NCBI GenBank assembly: GCA_041941305.1
Contig: JBGTQJ010000005.1
Span: 62,001-126,000, forward strand
DNA length: 64,000 nucleotides
Direction of reading: 5' to 3'
From: JANSWP01 sp041941305
GTDB taxonomy: Bacteria; Bacteroidota; Bacteroidia; Chitinophagales; Saprospiraceae
Within the stretch, counting starts at the first letter, position 1, and every line of letters begins with the position of its first letter. The position numbers were made by a program, and so were the translations under genes. Shown in pieces: positions 26,435 through 34,029 of this stretch. Under the pieces are notes generated by a model, which saw nothing but the letters and a program-made list of their open reading frames with translations, was not told the origin of the DNA and searched no databases.

Positions 26435-27238
26435 TTACATTCCCAAAATAGCAGGATTCATCCCCATTTTGGAGAAGCCGCCATCGTGAAATAGATTTTG
26501 CATCGTTATCATTCTGGATAGATCAGAAAAGAGGAAAATGCAGTAGTCTGCACAAGCCTCTGCAGAGGCATTGCCCAGTGGTGACATTTTATCCGCATAG
26601 TCAAAAAACTCCTGGAATCCTTTTACTCCACTTCCTGCCGTCGTCATGGTAGGAGATTGAGAAATGGTATTGACGCGTACATTTTTCTCAGTTCCAAAAT
26701 GGTAACCAAAACTTCTGGCGAAAGACTCCAAAAGGGATTTGGACTCTGCCATTTCGTTGTAATCTGGAAAAACCCGTTGAGCTGCGATATAAGTCAATCC
26801 AAGGATGGAACCCCAATCATTCATCGCATCCATTTTCCAAAGCGTCTGCATCATTTTATGAAATGAAATAGCAGAAACATCAAAGGTTTTCTGCATCCAG
26901 TCGTATTTCAGGTCGGTATAGGCTCTGTTCTTTCTAACGTTTACCGACATCCCAATGGAATGCAAAACAAAATCCAACTTGCCTCCTAAAATCTCAGTGG
27001 ATTTGCCAAACAGATTTTCCAGGTCTTCGATGCTTGTCGCATCTGCTGGAATAATTTCTGCATTTAATTTTTCAGATAAGTCATTGATTTTCCCAAAACG
27101 CATAGCCACAGGAGCATTGGTGAGGGTGATTTGTGCCCCTTCTTCCACACATCTTTCTGCCACTTTCCATGCGATTGATTGTTCGTCAAGAGCACCGGAG
27201 ATGATGCCGCGTTTTCCCTGAAGTAGGTTATTTGCCAT
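26435..27238 (-). CDS. fabI: Enoyl-ACP reductase (NADH)
   Basis: A 267-residue short-chain-dehydrogenase-fold enzyme that performs the last reduction in each cycle of type II fatty acid synthesis. The FabI-type nucleotide motif is GIISGALDEQSIAWKVAERC; the catalytic Tyr-x6-Lys is in DYNEMAESKSLLESFARSF (Tyr and Lys spaced as in FabI), and VRVNTISQSPTMTTAGSG and FLFSDLSRMITMQNLFHDGG are the standard C-terminal blocks. The protein should be a target of triclosan-like inhibitors as a family property. It has a -7 box at 27304-27311 and its own terminator. Confidence 0.96.
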   Translation of the reverse strand: MANNLLQGKRGIISGALDEQSIAWKVAERCVEEGAQITLTNAPVAMRFGKINDLSEKLNAEIIPADATSIEDLENLFGKSTEILGGKLDFVLHSIGMSVNVRKNRAYTDLKYDWMQKTFDVSAISFHKMMQTLWKMDAMNDWGSILGLTYIAAQRVFPDYNEMAESKSLLESFARSFGYHFGTEKNVRVNTISQSPTMTTAGSGVKGFQEFFDYADKMSPLGNASAEACADYCIFLFSDLSRMITMQNLFHDGGFSKMGMNPAILGM

Positions 27239-27303
27239 GTTTTGATGTTTTTGTTTTTTATATCCAAAAAAGAGGCTAAACTCTTTCCGGTTTTATTGGA
27301 AGC

Positions 27304-27311
27304 GCAAAAGT
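27304..27311 (-). promoter_or_regulatory. -7 box for fabI
   Basis: TACTTTTG on the minus strand, matching TAnnTTTG, 66 bases upstream of the fabI ATG. Confidence 0.45.
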
Positions 27312-27326
27312 AGGAAATAGTTTGAA

Positions 27327-27420
27327 GTTCTTGGTGCTGGGTGCTGGTTTACTGGGTGCTGGGTGCTGGTTTGATTTACCAAGGAACAAGTGACCAGTAC
27401 TCAGCACCCAGAAACCAGCC
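27327..27420. repeat. GGGTGCTGGTTT palindromic repeat
   Basis: Direct units GGTGCTGGGTGCTGGTTT occur twice at 27332-27371 and pair with CAGCACCCAGAAACCAGCCC near 27400-27420. The element fills the space from the fabI promoter to the recN stop codon. Confidence 0.7.
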
Positions 27421-29085
27421 CTAATTCGCAGCAAGCCCCAATAACTCACGAGCGTTCTCCAGTGCAGCGTCACTCGGAGGGTTTTGGCTCAACATAGTGG
27501 CTATTGCTCTAATTCGTTCATTTTCAGTTAATTGTTTCACTTTTGTGATGGTTCGGTCCTCTGTGTCTTTTTTGTAAACGAAATAATGGGCATCTGCCTT
27601 GGAAGCTATTTGAGGTGAATGGGTAATAGAGACTACCTGGTGGTGATTGGAGAGTTTCCGAAGAATGTTTCCGGTTTTTAAAGCGATGTCACCTGAAACG
27701 CCAGCGTCAATTTCATCGAATATCAGGGTAGGTAAGGGAATGGCATTCGCAACGAGTGATTTGGTCACTAAGGTTAGCCTTGATAATTCACCACCAGAGG
27801 CTACATCTTTTATCAATTCCATTCGCCCTCCCTTATTGGCGGAAAAATAGAAATTAACTTCATCCAGCCCAGTTCCGGAAAGTTCTTCATAAGGTTTGAT
27901 TCTTACTTCCAATTGGGCATGAGGCATGGATAATTTGGACAGCATCTTTAATACCTTTTGCTCGAAATCCGGAATTTCAGCCTTCCTTCTCTTTGAAAGT
28001 TCCAAGGCGATGTCAAATAATTGATTTTCCTGCTCAGCTATATTGGTTTCCAGTGCCTGGATATCAGAAGATAAATCTCCAAACGCATCCAGTTGATCTT
28101 GCAAATCCTGCTGAATGGTTAATAAGTCTTCTACCGAAGCAACCCGGTGTTTATTTTGGAGGCGATAAATCAAATCCAGTCTTTCCTGAATTTCCTGAAT
28201 CCGTTCACCATCGTATTCTGTTTGTTCTGAAATCTTTTCAAAGTCTTGGGCAACTTCCTGGAGTTCATACAACAAGCCCTGGAAGCGGCTATGAAGGGAT
28301 TCCAGATTAGGATGAAATTCCTTTACTTCTCCTACAGATTTAACGACTGTTTCTAATTGTCCAATAACAGATTGTTCATCTTCCAGCAAATGCTGAAAAG
28401 CGGCAGCAAGGGTTTGTTTGATGTTTTCCGAATTGGAAAGTCTTTTCAATTCTGATTCTTGTTCTTGTTGCTCATTTTCAATCAATTCTACCTCATTGAA
28501 TTCCTCCAACTGAAACTTTACAAAATCGAGTTCTTTTTCTGCATTCACATTTTGCTCAATAAGTTCTTCCAGTTTTCTTTTGTCAGATCGATATTTTCGA
28601 TACAATCCCTGGTAGCGGACAAGCAGATCTTTGTTTCCAGCCAGCGCATCGATCATGCGTAGTTGAAAAGAAACATTGTGTATATCAAGGGTGTCAAACT
28701 GCTGATGGAGGTCTATTATAGAACTACTCAATTGTTTTAGTAAGTTCAGGTTTACAGGAGTATCATTGACAAAAGCCCTGGATTTGCCAGAAGGTGTCAG
28801 TTCCCTCCTTATCACACATTCTGTTTCGTAATCAATATCGTTGGAATCAAAAAACGCTTTCAAATTGTAATTGGCGACCTCAAAAATCCCCTCAACCACA
28901 CATTTTTGATTCGTATCGTAGAGCGATTTGGTATCAGCCCTTTTGCCCATTATCAAGCCCAGGGCACCTAACAAAATTGACTTTCCTGCGCCTGTTTCTC
29001 CCGTGATAATCGTCAAACCATCCGCAAAATCTATTTGCAAAGCTTCAATGATGGCGTAGTTTTTTATTTGAAGGCTTTTGATCAT
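27421..29085 (-). CDS. recN: DNA repair ATPase RecN
   Basis: SMC-like ATPase of 554 residues involved in double-strand break repair. The Walker A motif is GETGAGKS at residues 29-36; a long central coiled-coil (residues ~155-370, rich in Glu/Lys/Leu/Gln, e.g. LDFVKFQLEEFNEVELIENE) separates it from the C-terminal ABC signature and Walker B region (VASGGELSRLTLVTKSL, then LIFDEIDAGVSG) and the HSPQIASKADAHYFV segment. Typical length for the family. It stands alone between two repeat elements; a -7 box is at 29193-29200. Confidence 0.97.
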   Translation of the reverse strand: MIKSLQIKNYAIIEALQIDFADGLTIITGETGAGKSILLGALGLIMGKRADTKSLYDTNQKCVVEGIFEVANYNLKAFFDSNDIDYETECVIRRELTPSGKSRAFVNDTPVNLNLLKQLSSSIIDLHQQFDTLDIHNVSFQLRMIDALAGNKDLLVRYQGLYRKYRSDKRKLEELIEQNVNAEKELDFVKFQLEEFNEVELIENEQQEQESELKRLSNSENIKQTLAAAFQHLLEDEQSVIGQLETVVKSVGEVKEFHPNLESLHSRFQGLLYELQEVAQDFEKISEQTEYDGERIQEIQERLDLIYRLQNKHRVASVEDLLTIQQDLQDQLDAFGDLSSDIQALETNIAEQENQLFDIALELSKRRKAEIPDFEQKVLKMLSKLSMPHAQLEVRIKPYEELSGTGLDEVNFYFSANKGGRMELIKDVASGGELSRLTLVTKSLVANAIPLPTLIFDEIDAGVSGDIALKTGNILRKLSNHHQVVSITHSPQIASKADAHYFVYKKDTEDRTITKVKQLTENERIRAIATMLSQNPPSDAALENARELLGLAAN

Positions 29086-29192
29086 AAAAATTCACTGTTC
29101 GAAGTTCAGGGTTCAAAGATTCTTTTTTAGACTCTAAATCAAAAACTTCTAATACCAAGAATCAAACAAATCGTTTTAAACAAAGTGGTTCG

Positions 29193-29200
29193 CAAAGTTA
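29193..29200 (-). promoter_or_regulatory. -7 box for recN
   Basis: TAACTTTG on the minus strand, matching TAnnTTTG, about 108 bases upstream of the recN ATG. Confidence 0.35.
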
Positions 29201-29284
29201 GAATAAGTGTTTGAATATTTATTTCCCAGGGTTTAATTTTCTTTAAAGATTCTTCTTTGCTTATTCAGTTCCTTCGCAATCGCG

Positions 29285-29870
29285 GGTGTGCGGGTTGTCG
29301 GGGAATCGGGGTGGCGGGGATACGGGGAATCGGGGTGACTGCTACTACTCAATATTGGGAAATTCCCTCAATATTTCTCCAACCCCATATCCCTGACAAC
29401 CCAGGGTTGATTGGTTCTAATTTTTTAGATATTATTTTTTTTAAGTTCAAGTTCAATACAGTAGACTTTATTCGAAAAGATTTTGTACGGGAAGCCGTCA
29501 ACCGTCCGCCATTTACCGTCAACCGAATAAAGTCTAGTGTAATCGAAATTTCTTAAAGCTGACTCTGAGCGGTCGGGTTTTGCAACCCGACGTGCCAAAG
29601 ACTGAATAACCCATTTGTGGTATTAATAGTTGAAAAACGTTGGATTGCAAAATCCAACTGCTCCATTACAATTTTAATTAATTTAGATTACAGTGTATTC
29701 AAGTTCAAGCACAAGAATTGAACTTGGTCTTGAACTTGAACTTTCAGGAATTTCGAGGAAAAATATCCTAGCATAACCCTTTAGCACTTTTTGAAAATAA
29801 TAGAACCAATCACCCCTGCCGACACCCCCCCAACCCATATCCCCGACACCCAGCAAAAGGAAAGGCAGTG
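29285..29870. repeat. Multi-level nested palindrome nest
   Basis: The 970-base gap between recN and the lipoprotein at 30058 is filled by inverted repeats inside inverted repeats. From outside in: G-rich TCGGGGAATCGGGGT units (29298-29337) against CCCCATATCCCTGACA and CCATATCCCCGACACCC; GGTTGATTGGTTCTA (29405) against TAGAACCAATCACCCC (29800); TTTAAGTTCAAGTTCAA (29440) against TTGAACTTGAACTT (29728); TAGACTTTATTCG (29462) against CGAATAAAGTCTA (29524); plus hairpins GTCGGGTT-TTGC-AACCCGAC (29572-29591) and GTTGGATT-GCAA-AATCCAAC (29639-29658). No gene is supported in it; open frames here are repeat-encoded. Confidence 0.85.
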
Positions 29871-29947
29871 AATCAAAAATAAGGGGCAAAATGTCCAACT
29901 TATTTTTTAAATGATCCCAAACGTTCTTTTAACAAATACAAATCTTC

Positions 29948-29955
29948 TATTTTTG
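29948..29955 (+). promoter_or_regulatory. -7 box for the lipoprotein at 30058
   Basis: TATTTTTG matches TAnnTTTG about 100 bases before the start codon. Confidence 0.35.
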
Positions 29956-30057
29956 CCGTTGGAAGTGTGTTAATTTTTTCAAACTTTTAAGGTTTTAGGT
30001 TAAGTTCTAGGCATCTCCCTAAATAACGAGAAAGTATAATTTTCAAAACAAGACTTG

Positions 30058-30540
30058 ATGAGATTCTCCCTTATCACTGGGCTGTTGTTGTTCTTTTTTA
30101 CAGCCTGTCAAAACGGAAACCAAAAAGAAACCCTGGTACCCCTCGATTTACTAAAGTATGGCATTCCAATCACCGTCATGGCTCCCGATAGTGCCGAAGT
30201 TAAAATGATGGATATGGGCTTGCTCAAAGATGTTACGATTAAGAAAGGAGATAACTTTTACGTTCAGATTTATGCTTCTCAAGCTGCGACCACTGATCCC
30301 GCCAAAGTACTTGCCCAGCAATTGATAGAGGTAAAAGAGAACAGGTATTTCTCAAAAATCATCAAAGAGGAGCCGATGGGTTTTTTATATGAAACGGCAA
30401 TTGATTCTTCCCTGATCAATTATGGTTTCAGGCATGTGCGCATTCAAGGAGATCAAGAATTCATTTTCCAAACTGGTTTAATTGGGACTTTTTCACTGGA
30501 GGATGTAGAAAACATGTACACAGCTGTGCAGGCAAAATGA
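30058..30540 (+). CDS. Lipoprotein of unknown function
   Basis: A 160-residue protein beginning at the ATG at 30058 (the TTG just before it is in frame but less likely). Signal peptide MRFSLITGLLLFFFTACQNG with lipid-attachment Cys at ~17. The mature part reads as a single alpha/beta domain with PLDLLKYGIPITVMAPDSAEVK and FYVQIYASQAATTD; I recall similar small lipoproteins in Saprospiraceae but no named family. It is followed immediately by a MITE-like repeat. Confidence 0.8.
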   Translation: MRFSLITGLLLFFFTACQNGNQKETLVPLDLLKYGIPITVMAPDSAEVKMMDMGLLKDVTIKKGDNFYVQIYASQAATTDPAKVLAQQLIEVKENRYFSKIIKEEPMGFLYETAIDSSLINYGFRHVRIQGDQEFIFQTGLIGTFSLEDVENMYTAVQAK

Positions 30541-30545
30541 CACTT

Positions 30546-30729
30546 AGGGCTTTAGCAAATAATAACCTACGCATTTGAACTCGTCCTTTTTTCCTCACAT
30601 TTCGTTTGCCAAGGGCATCCCTTTGGGGGAAAAGCCTCGCTGATGCGCTGCATCATCTACGTTTTTCGCCTCATTTGAGAAAAAAAACTTCGTCAAAATT
30701 GCGTAGTGTATTAATTTCTAAACCCCTTA
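30546..30729. mobile_element. MITE-like element, outer type M, with core alpha
   Basis: A 184-bp element with about 28-bp imperfect terminal inverted repeats (left AGGGCTTTAGCAAATAATAA, complement of right AGGGGTTTAGAAATTAATAC, both continuing to ACGCA). A second copy lies at 49375-49538. TTA flanks both ends in both copies, compatible with a 3-bp target duplication. It differs from the other copy by a 22-bp internal palindrome (TGCCAAGGGCATCCCTTTGG at 30611-). The element's right end forms the stop codon of the convergent arginase-fold gene. Confidence 0.85.
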
Positions 30730-31830
30730 TTCAAATCTTTTGAATGCTTGCCAGAATTTTTTGGGCAAATCCCCCTTACCGGCTTCCAAATAATCATTGT
30801 AAGAACATGGTATCAGGCGATGTCTCCTGAGCCTGCGCTTGGTTTTTGCCGGTACTTCCAGCCACCATCGACCGCTCTTGGTACTTTTCCAAAAACTGAT
30901 TTGGTAATCATGCCCTTTGAAGTCTACGACATATTCCACCAGGCTATTCATCGAATTTGGAAAATCGTTTTTGCGATTGTAATAACCATCCAGGAAATAC
31001 CAAATTAGTTGGGCAACTGCCTGTGACGATTGTTCGGCTCGATCCTGCTCTTTTCTAAAACCATAAAAACCTATCGAGCTCAATTTGTCATTCATTCCCG
31101 CATAGCGACTTATCTGGCAAGCTTCTTCGATAAATAATCCACTCGGTGAAGCATGGTCTACAGCTGAAAAATCACTTTGCCTCAATACCCCTAAATTGAA
31201 GCTGAGTAGATCCCCATCTCTTATTATTGGTTCAATTTCTGAAATATTGGAGCGGATTTTTCCGAGGCGAATGCAATTGAAATTTCTATGCTCCAGATCT
31301 AACAAACTTGGCATATCCAAAAAATGAGATTGACCACCCAAGGCACTGAAATTGAATAACTTGGAACGTTGGTTTTTTAAGATAGTATTCAGGAAATAAT
31401 GCTCATTCTGCTCCTTTTTAGGATGAAATGGCAATCGTTCATCCACATAGACCAAATTGATTGAGTTTTGAATAGCCTGATGTGCTCTATATTGAGCAAC
31501 CGCGAGATTAGCTTGATGTCCGATTAGAATAGGTAGTATCTTACCTTCAATCAATTCTTTTAGTAAGGGGATCAGGAAGGAAGTCTCCGTTTTTCTGGCA
31601 TTTCCCAGGTCTGCAACTTTTAATCTGCCAAAGGGGAAACTCAATTGGTACAAGGCTTTTCGAATGGCATCTGCATCTTCCTCACCTAAACCAATCAGGG
31701 CGACTTTGGCTTTTTCCAAATTTGGCATCTTGATTTCATACCGATCGATTTTTTCTCCAAATTGGTGTTTCAATATAGCGCTTCCTTCAAATTTTTCTGC
31801 ATTTAGTGGTCGAAGCCAGTTTTCTAGCAT
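30727..31830 (-). CDS. Arginase/formimidoylglutamase-fold protein with lost metal site
   Basis: A 367-residue protein of the arginase/ureohydrolase fold, starting at ATG 31830 (MLENWLRPL; the longer frame from 31884 adds a doubtful leader). Homology to Bacteroidota formimidoylglutamase-like proteins is suggested by overall order: NLEKAKVALIGLGEEDADAIRKALYQL, a GGxHxxS-equivalent PILIGHQANLAVAQY, the DAHxD-equivalent NLVYVDERLPF, and the SxDxDxxDP-equivalent SFNLGVLRQSDFSAVDHASPSG. At each position the Mn-binding Asp/His are mostly replaced, so it is probably not an active ureohydrolase. C-terminal LIPCSYNDYLEAGKGDLPKKFW is typical of these 'arginase family' pseudoenzymes. Confidence 0.75.
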   Translation of the reverse strand: MLENWLRPLNAEKFEGSAILKHQFGEKIDRYEIKMPNLEKAKVALIGLGEEDADAIRKALYQLSFPFGRLKVADLGNARKTETSFLIPLLKELIEGKILPILIGHQANLAVAQYRAHQAIQNSINLVYVDERLPFHPKKEQNEHYFLNTILKNQRSKLFNFSALGGQSHFLDMPSLLDLEHRNFNCIRLGKIRSNISEIEPIIRDGDLLSFNLGVLRQSDFSAVDHASPSGLFIEEACQISRYAGMNDKLSSIGFYGFRKEQDRAEQSSQAVAQLIWYFLDGYYNRKNDFPNSMNSLVEYVVDFKGHDYQISFWKSTKSGRWWLEVPAKTKRRLRRHRLIPCSYNDYLEAGKGDLPKKFWQAFKRFE

Positions 31831-31860
31831 AGTATCGTTTTGTTCAAGGTTTATAATGGG

Positions 31861-31868
31861 CAAATGTA
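31861..31868 (-). promoter_or_regulatory. -7 box for the arginase-fold gene
   Basis: TACATTTG on the minus strand. The same octamer occurs on the plus strand at 31933-31940 facing the OmpA gene, so the gap may hold divergent promoters. Confidence 0.35.
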
Positions 31869-31984
31869 AAAAGAAATGCCCCATTTGATAATTTAGGGCA
31901 ATCGGGGAGTTGTAAGAAGTCCAAATAAAAGATACATTTGTATTGTGGTTAAAAATAAATCTTCCTCACTAGTAGTAATTAAAA

Positions 31985-32066
31985 AATAACTTCATCATTT
32001 CGTCAAATAAACTCAATTTTATTTCCGTCTATTCAACCTCCAGCTATTTGACAAAATGATGTTTTA
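31985..32066. repeat. Palindromic spacer upstream of OmpA gene
   Basis: AACTTCATCATTTCGTCAAATA near 31987 pairs with TATTTGACAAAATGATGTTTT at 32045-32066. It lies between the +strand -7 box at 31933 and the start codon at 32090, so it would be in the mRNA leader. Confidence 0.6.
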
Positions 32067-32089
32067 AGGCTTACTAAACCGACCACCCC

Positions 32090-33538
32090 ATGAATTATCT
32101 AAAACATTACGTAGCACTCGCCTTTCTATCGGTACTCTTACTTTATATTCCCTCCTATGCACAAGTTGACGTACAGAGCAGAAATCCTGGATTGACTTAT
32201 GCAGGGACACCACCTCACATGTGGGAACTTGGTTTAAATGGCGGTACGTTTATATCTTTTGGTGATGTAGATTTTGAGCCGGGATATGGTGGAGGTTTTC
32301 ATTTTCGAAAAGCGCTTGATTATGTGTTTTCTCTTAGAGCTGATGCGCAATTTGGAGTTTTTAAAGGCAATGATACTGAAGGTACACACGAAACAGATTT
32401 TAGAACGGGCTCTTTGCAGTTGTTGATGTCCATCAATAATTTGATTTGGAATAATGATGCCAAACGAATGTTTAATCTATACCTTCTGGCAGGGGCAGGA
32501 ATGAATTCCTTTTCTACAGATGTTTCAGGAAGCAATATGCAGACTACAGATCACAAATGGATCCCACAGATAGAGGCAGGGCTTGGAGCTGCTTTTCGAG
32601 TGTCGGATAAGGTGAATATTGGTCTGGATACCAAGTTTCTTTTATTTCTAGGTGCAGGTTTTCGGGCAGATTTGCTGGATGGTATAATTGCAGCTGACAA
32701 TGATGTGCCGAGCTATACTTCCCTTAGGGTTAATTTTAACATCGGAAATCCAGATAAAAAATCGGAACCACTGTATTGGGTGAATCCAATGGATGTTGTA
32801 TTGGCAGAAATCTCGGAATTGAAAGCCAGACCATCCTTTGATTTGACGGATACAGATGGAGATGGAGTCATCGATATGCTGGATCAGGAACCCAATACTC
32901 CTCCAACAGCCACAGTGGACACCCGAGGTATCTCATTAGACAGCGATAGTGACGGAATTCCGGATTACAAGGATCAGGAGCCTTATTCTCCGCCCGGACA
33001 GGCTGTGGATCTTTCGGGTGTTGCAGTTAAAACTGTTTACCCCACAAAAGATGATGTCAGAGAAATCGTAAAAAGTGAATTGGACAATTATAATTTATCT
33101 GATCCATCCGGCAATCATTCTTCTACTGGTAGAGCTCAAAACAATCATTCAGCTTTAGCTGATTGGTTTTTGCCTATGATACATTTTGACGTCGATAAAT
33201 TTGAAGTTCGTTACGCTGATTATAGTCATTTAGCAAATGTGGCCAGGGTTTTACAAAGTCATCAGGATCTTCGCATTGTAGTTACTGGATTTACAGATAA
33301 GACGGCTTCCAATAAATACAATTATCTTCTTTCCTATAAACGTGCAAAAGCGACCATCGATCATTTGGTTCGCGTCCACAATGTGCCAAGGAATAGGTTG
33401 ATTTTGCAATACAGTGGTGAGCATGATAACCTTGTACCTGAAAGTGGAAGTAGTTATATGAATCGCAGGGTAGAATTTAAAGTGGCAGCAGGAGAGGAGT
33501 TTGAAATGGAACGACCGGAGGGGAATATGGGGTATTGA
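32090..33538 (+). CDS. OmpA-family outer membrane protein with TSP3 repeats
   Basis: A 482-residue outer-membrane protein. Signal peptide ends at SYAQ; residues ~45-225 are an amphipathic beta-barrel-like region (GYGGGFHFRKALDYVFSLRADAQ, LYLLAGAGMNSFS); residues ~255-310 have two Ca-binding thrombospondin type 3 repeats (DTDGDGVIDMLDQEP, DSDSDGIPDYKDQEP); the C-terminal ~110 residues are an OmpA peptidoglycan-binding domain (IHFDVDKFEVRYADYSHLAN ... VVTGFTDKTASNKYNYLLSYKRA). It should tether the outer membrane to the cell wall. Confidence 0.93.
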   Translation: MNYLKHYVALAFLSVLLLYIPSYAQVDVQSRNPGLTYAGTPPHMWELGLNGGTFISFGDVDFEPGYGGGFHFRKALDYVFSLRADAQFGVFKGNDTEGTHETDFRTGSLQLLMSINNLIWNNDAKRMFNLYLLAGAGMNSFSTDVSGSNMQTTDHKWIPQIEAGLGAAFRVSDKVNIGLDTKFLLFLGAGFRADLLDGIIAADNDVPSYTSLRVNFNIGNPDKKSEPLYWVNPMDVVLAEISELKARPSFDLTDTDGDGVIDMLDQEPNTPPTATVDTRGISLDSDSDGIPDYKDQEPYSPPGQAVDLSGVAVKTVYPTKDDVREIVKSELDNYNLSDPSGNHSSTGRAQNNHSALADWFLPMIHFDVDKFEVRYADYSHLANVARVLQSHQDLRIVVTGFTDKTASNKYNYLLSYKRAKATIDHLVRVHNVPRNRLILQYSGEHDNLVPESGSSYMNRRVEFKVAAGEEFEMERPEGNMGY

Positions 33539-33738
33539 TGTATTTGGGGACATTTTTTAATTGAGTAAAATGAAAAGCAAAACCAATGAAATATTTCTTT
33601 CAAGAAGGAACTTAAATCTCTCGTTTGAGAAAAATTGTATTAACAAAAAGGTAGCCTAAACCTGAAGCGAATGTATATGGGCTTGAAATGAGAATAACAG
33701 GTGACAAGCTGTATTACAGAAATCTATAGATTTTTTTT

Positions 33739-33930
33739 GATAAGCACCAAATCATAAATATGTATAAGTAAAATTTTGGAATTCATTTTTTCTCTCACAA
33801 GGCGAAAAACGCAGCCAAAGCCTAAGCTCTGGCGAGTATTTTCCCCCAAAGGGATGCCCTTGGCAAACGAAGTGAGCGATAAAATGAAGCTAAAATTACT
33901 TGTAGATAATTGTGGTTTGGTGCTTACATC
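33739..33930. mobile_element. Nested palindromic element, outer type N, with core alpha
   Basis: About 192 bp with ~38-bp imperfect terminal inverted repeats: left GATAAGCACCAAATCATAAA, complement of right GATGTAAGCACCAAACCACA. The inside (33795-33890) is the inverted counterpart of the core of the element at 30546: CCCCCAAAGGGATGCCCTTGG followed by CAAACGAAGTGAG, and GGCGAAAAACG. So one core is housed in two unrelated outer palindromes. The remainder of the gap 33539-34029 holds no gene I can support. Confidence 0.8.
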
Positions 33931-33964
33931 TTACAATATTATTGTTAAAAATCTGTGTTCTATA

Positions 33965-34014
33965 AACACCTTCAAAACCATTCTTATAGATTTCGGAATG
34001 GTTTTGAAGGTGTT
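33965..34014 (-). terminator. Hairpin terminator of the giant HYR protein gene
   Basis: Perfect 19-bp stem AACACCTTCAAAACCATTC / GAATGGTTTTGAAGGTGTT with a 12-base loop, 16 bases beyond the stop codon at 34030. Confidence 0.8.
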
Positions 34015-34029
34015 TTATGAGCGAAATTC

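Noticed and set aside
29257..29898. Open frames of 71-99 codons between recN and the lipoprotein gene
   Set aside because: They are made of inverted-repeat arms (Gly/Ile/Arg-rich from G-rich repeats), so coding is not supported.
32090..33538. Thrombospondin-type repeats as sign of a eukaryotic-like adhesin
   Set aside because: Two TSP3 repeats followed by an OmpA domain is an ordinary Bacteroidota outer-membrane protein layout.
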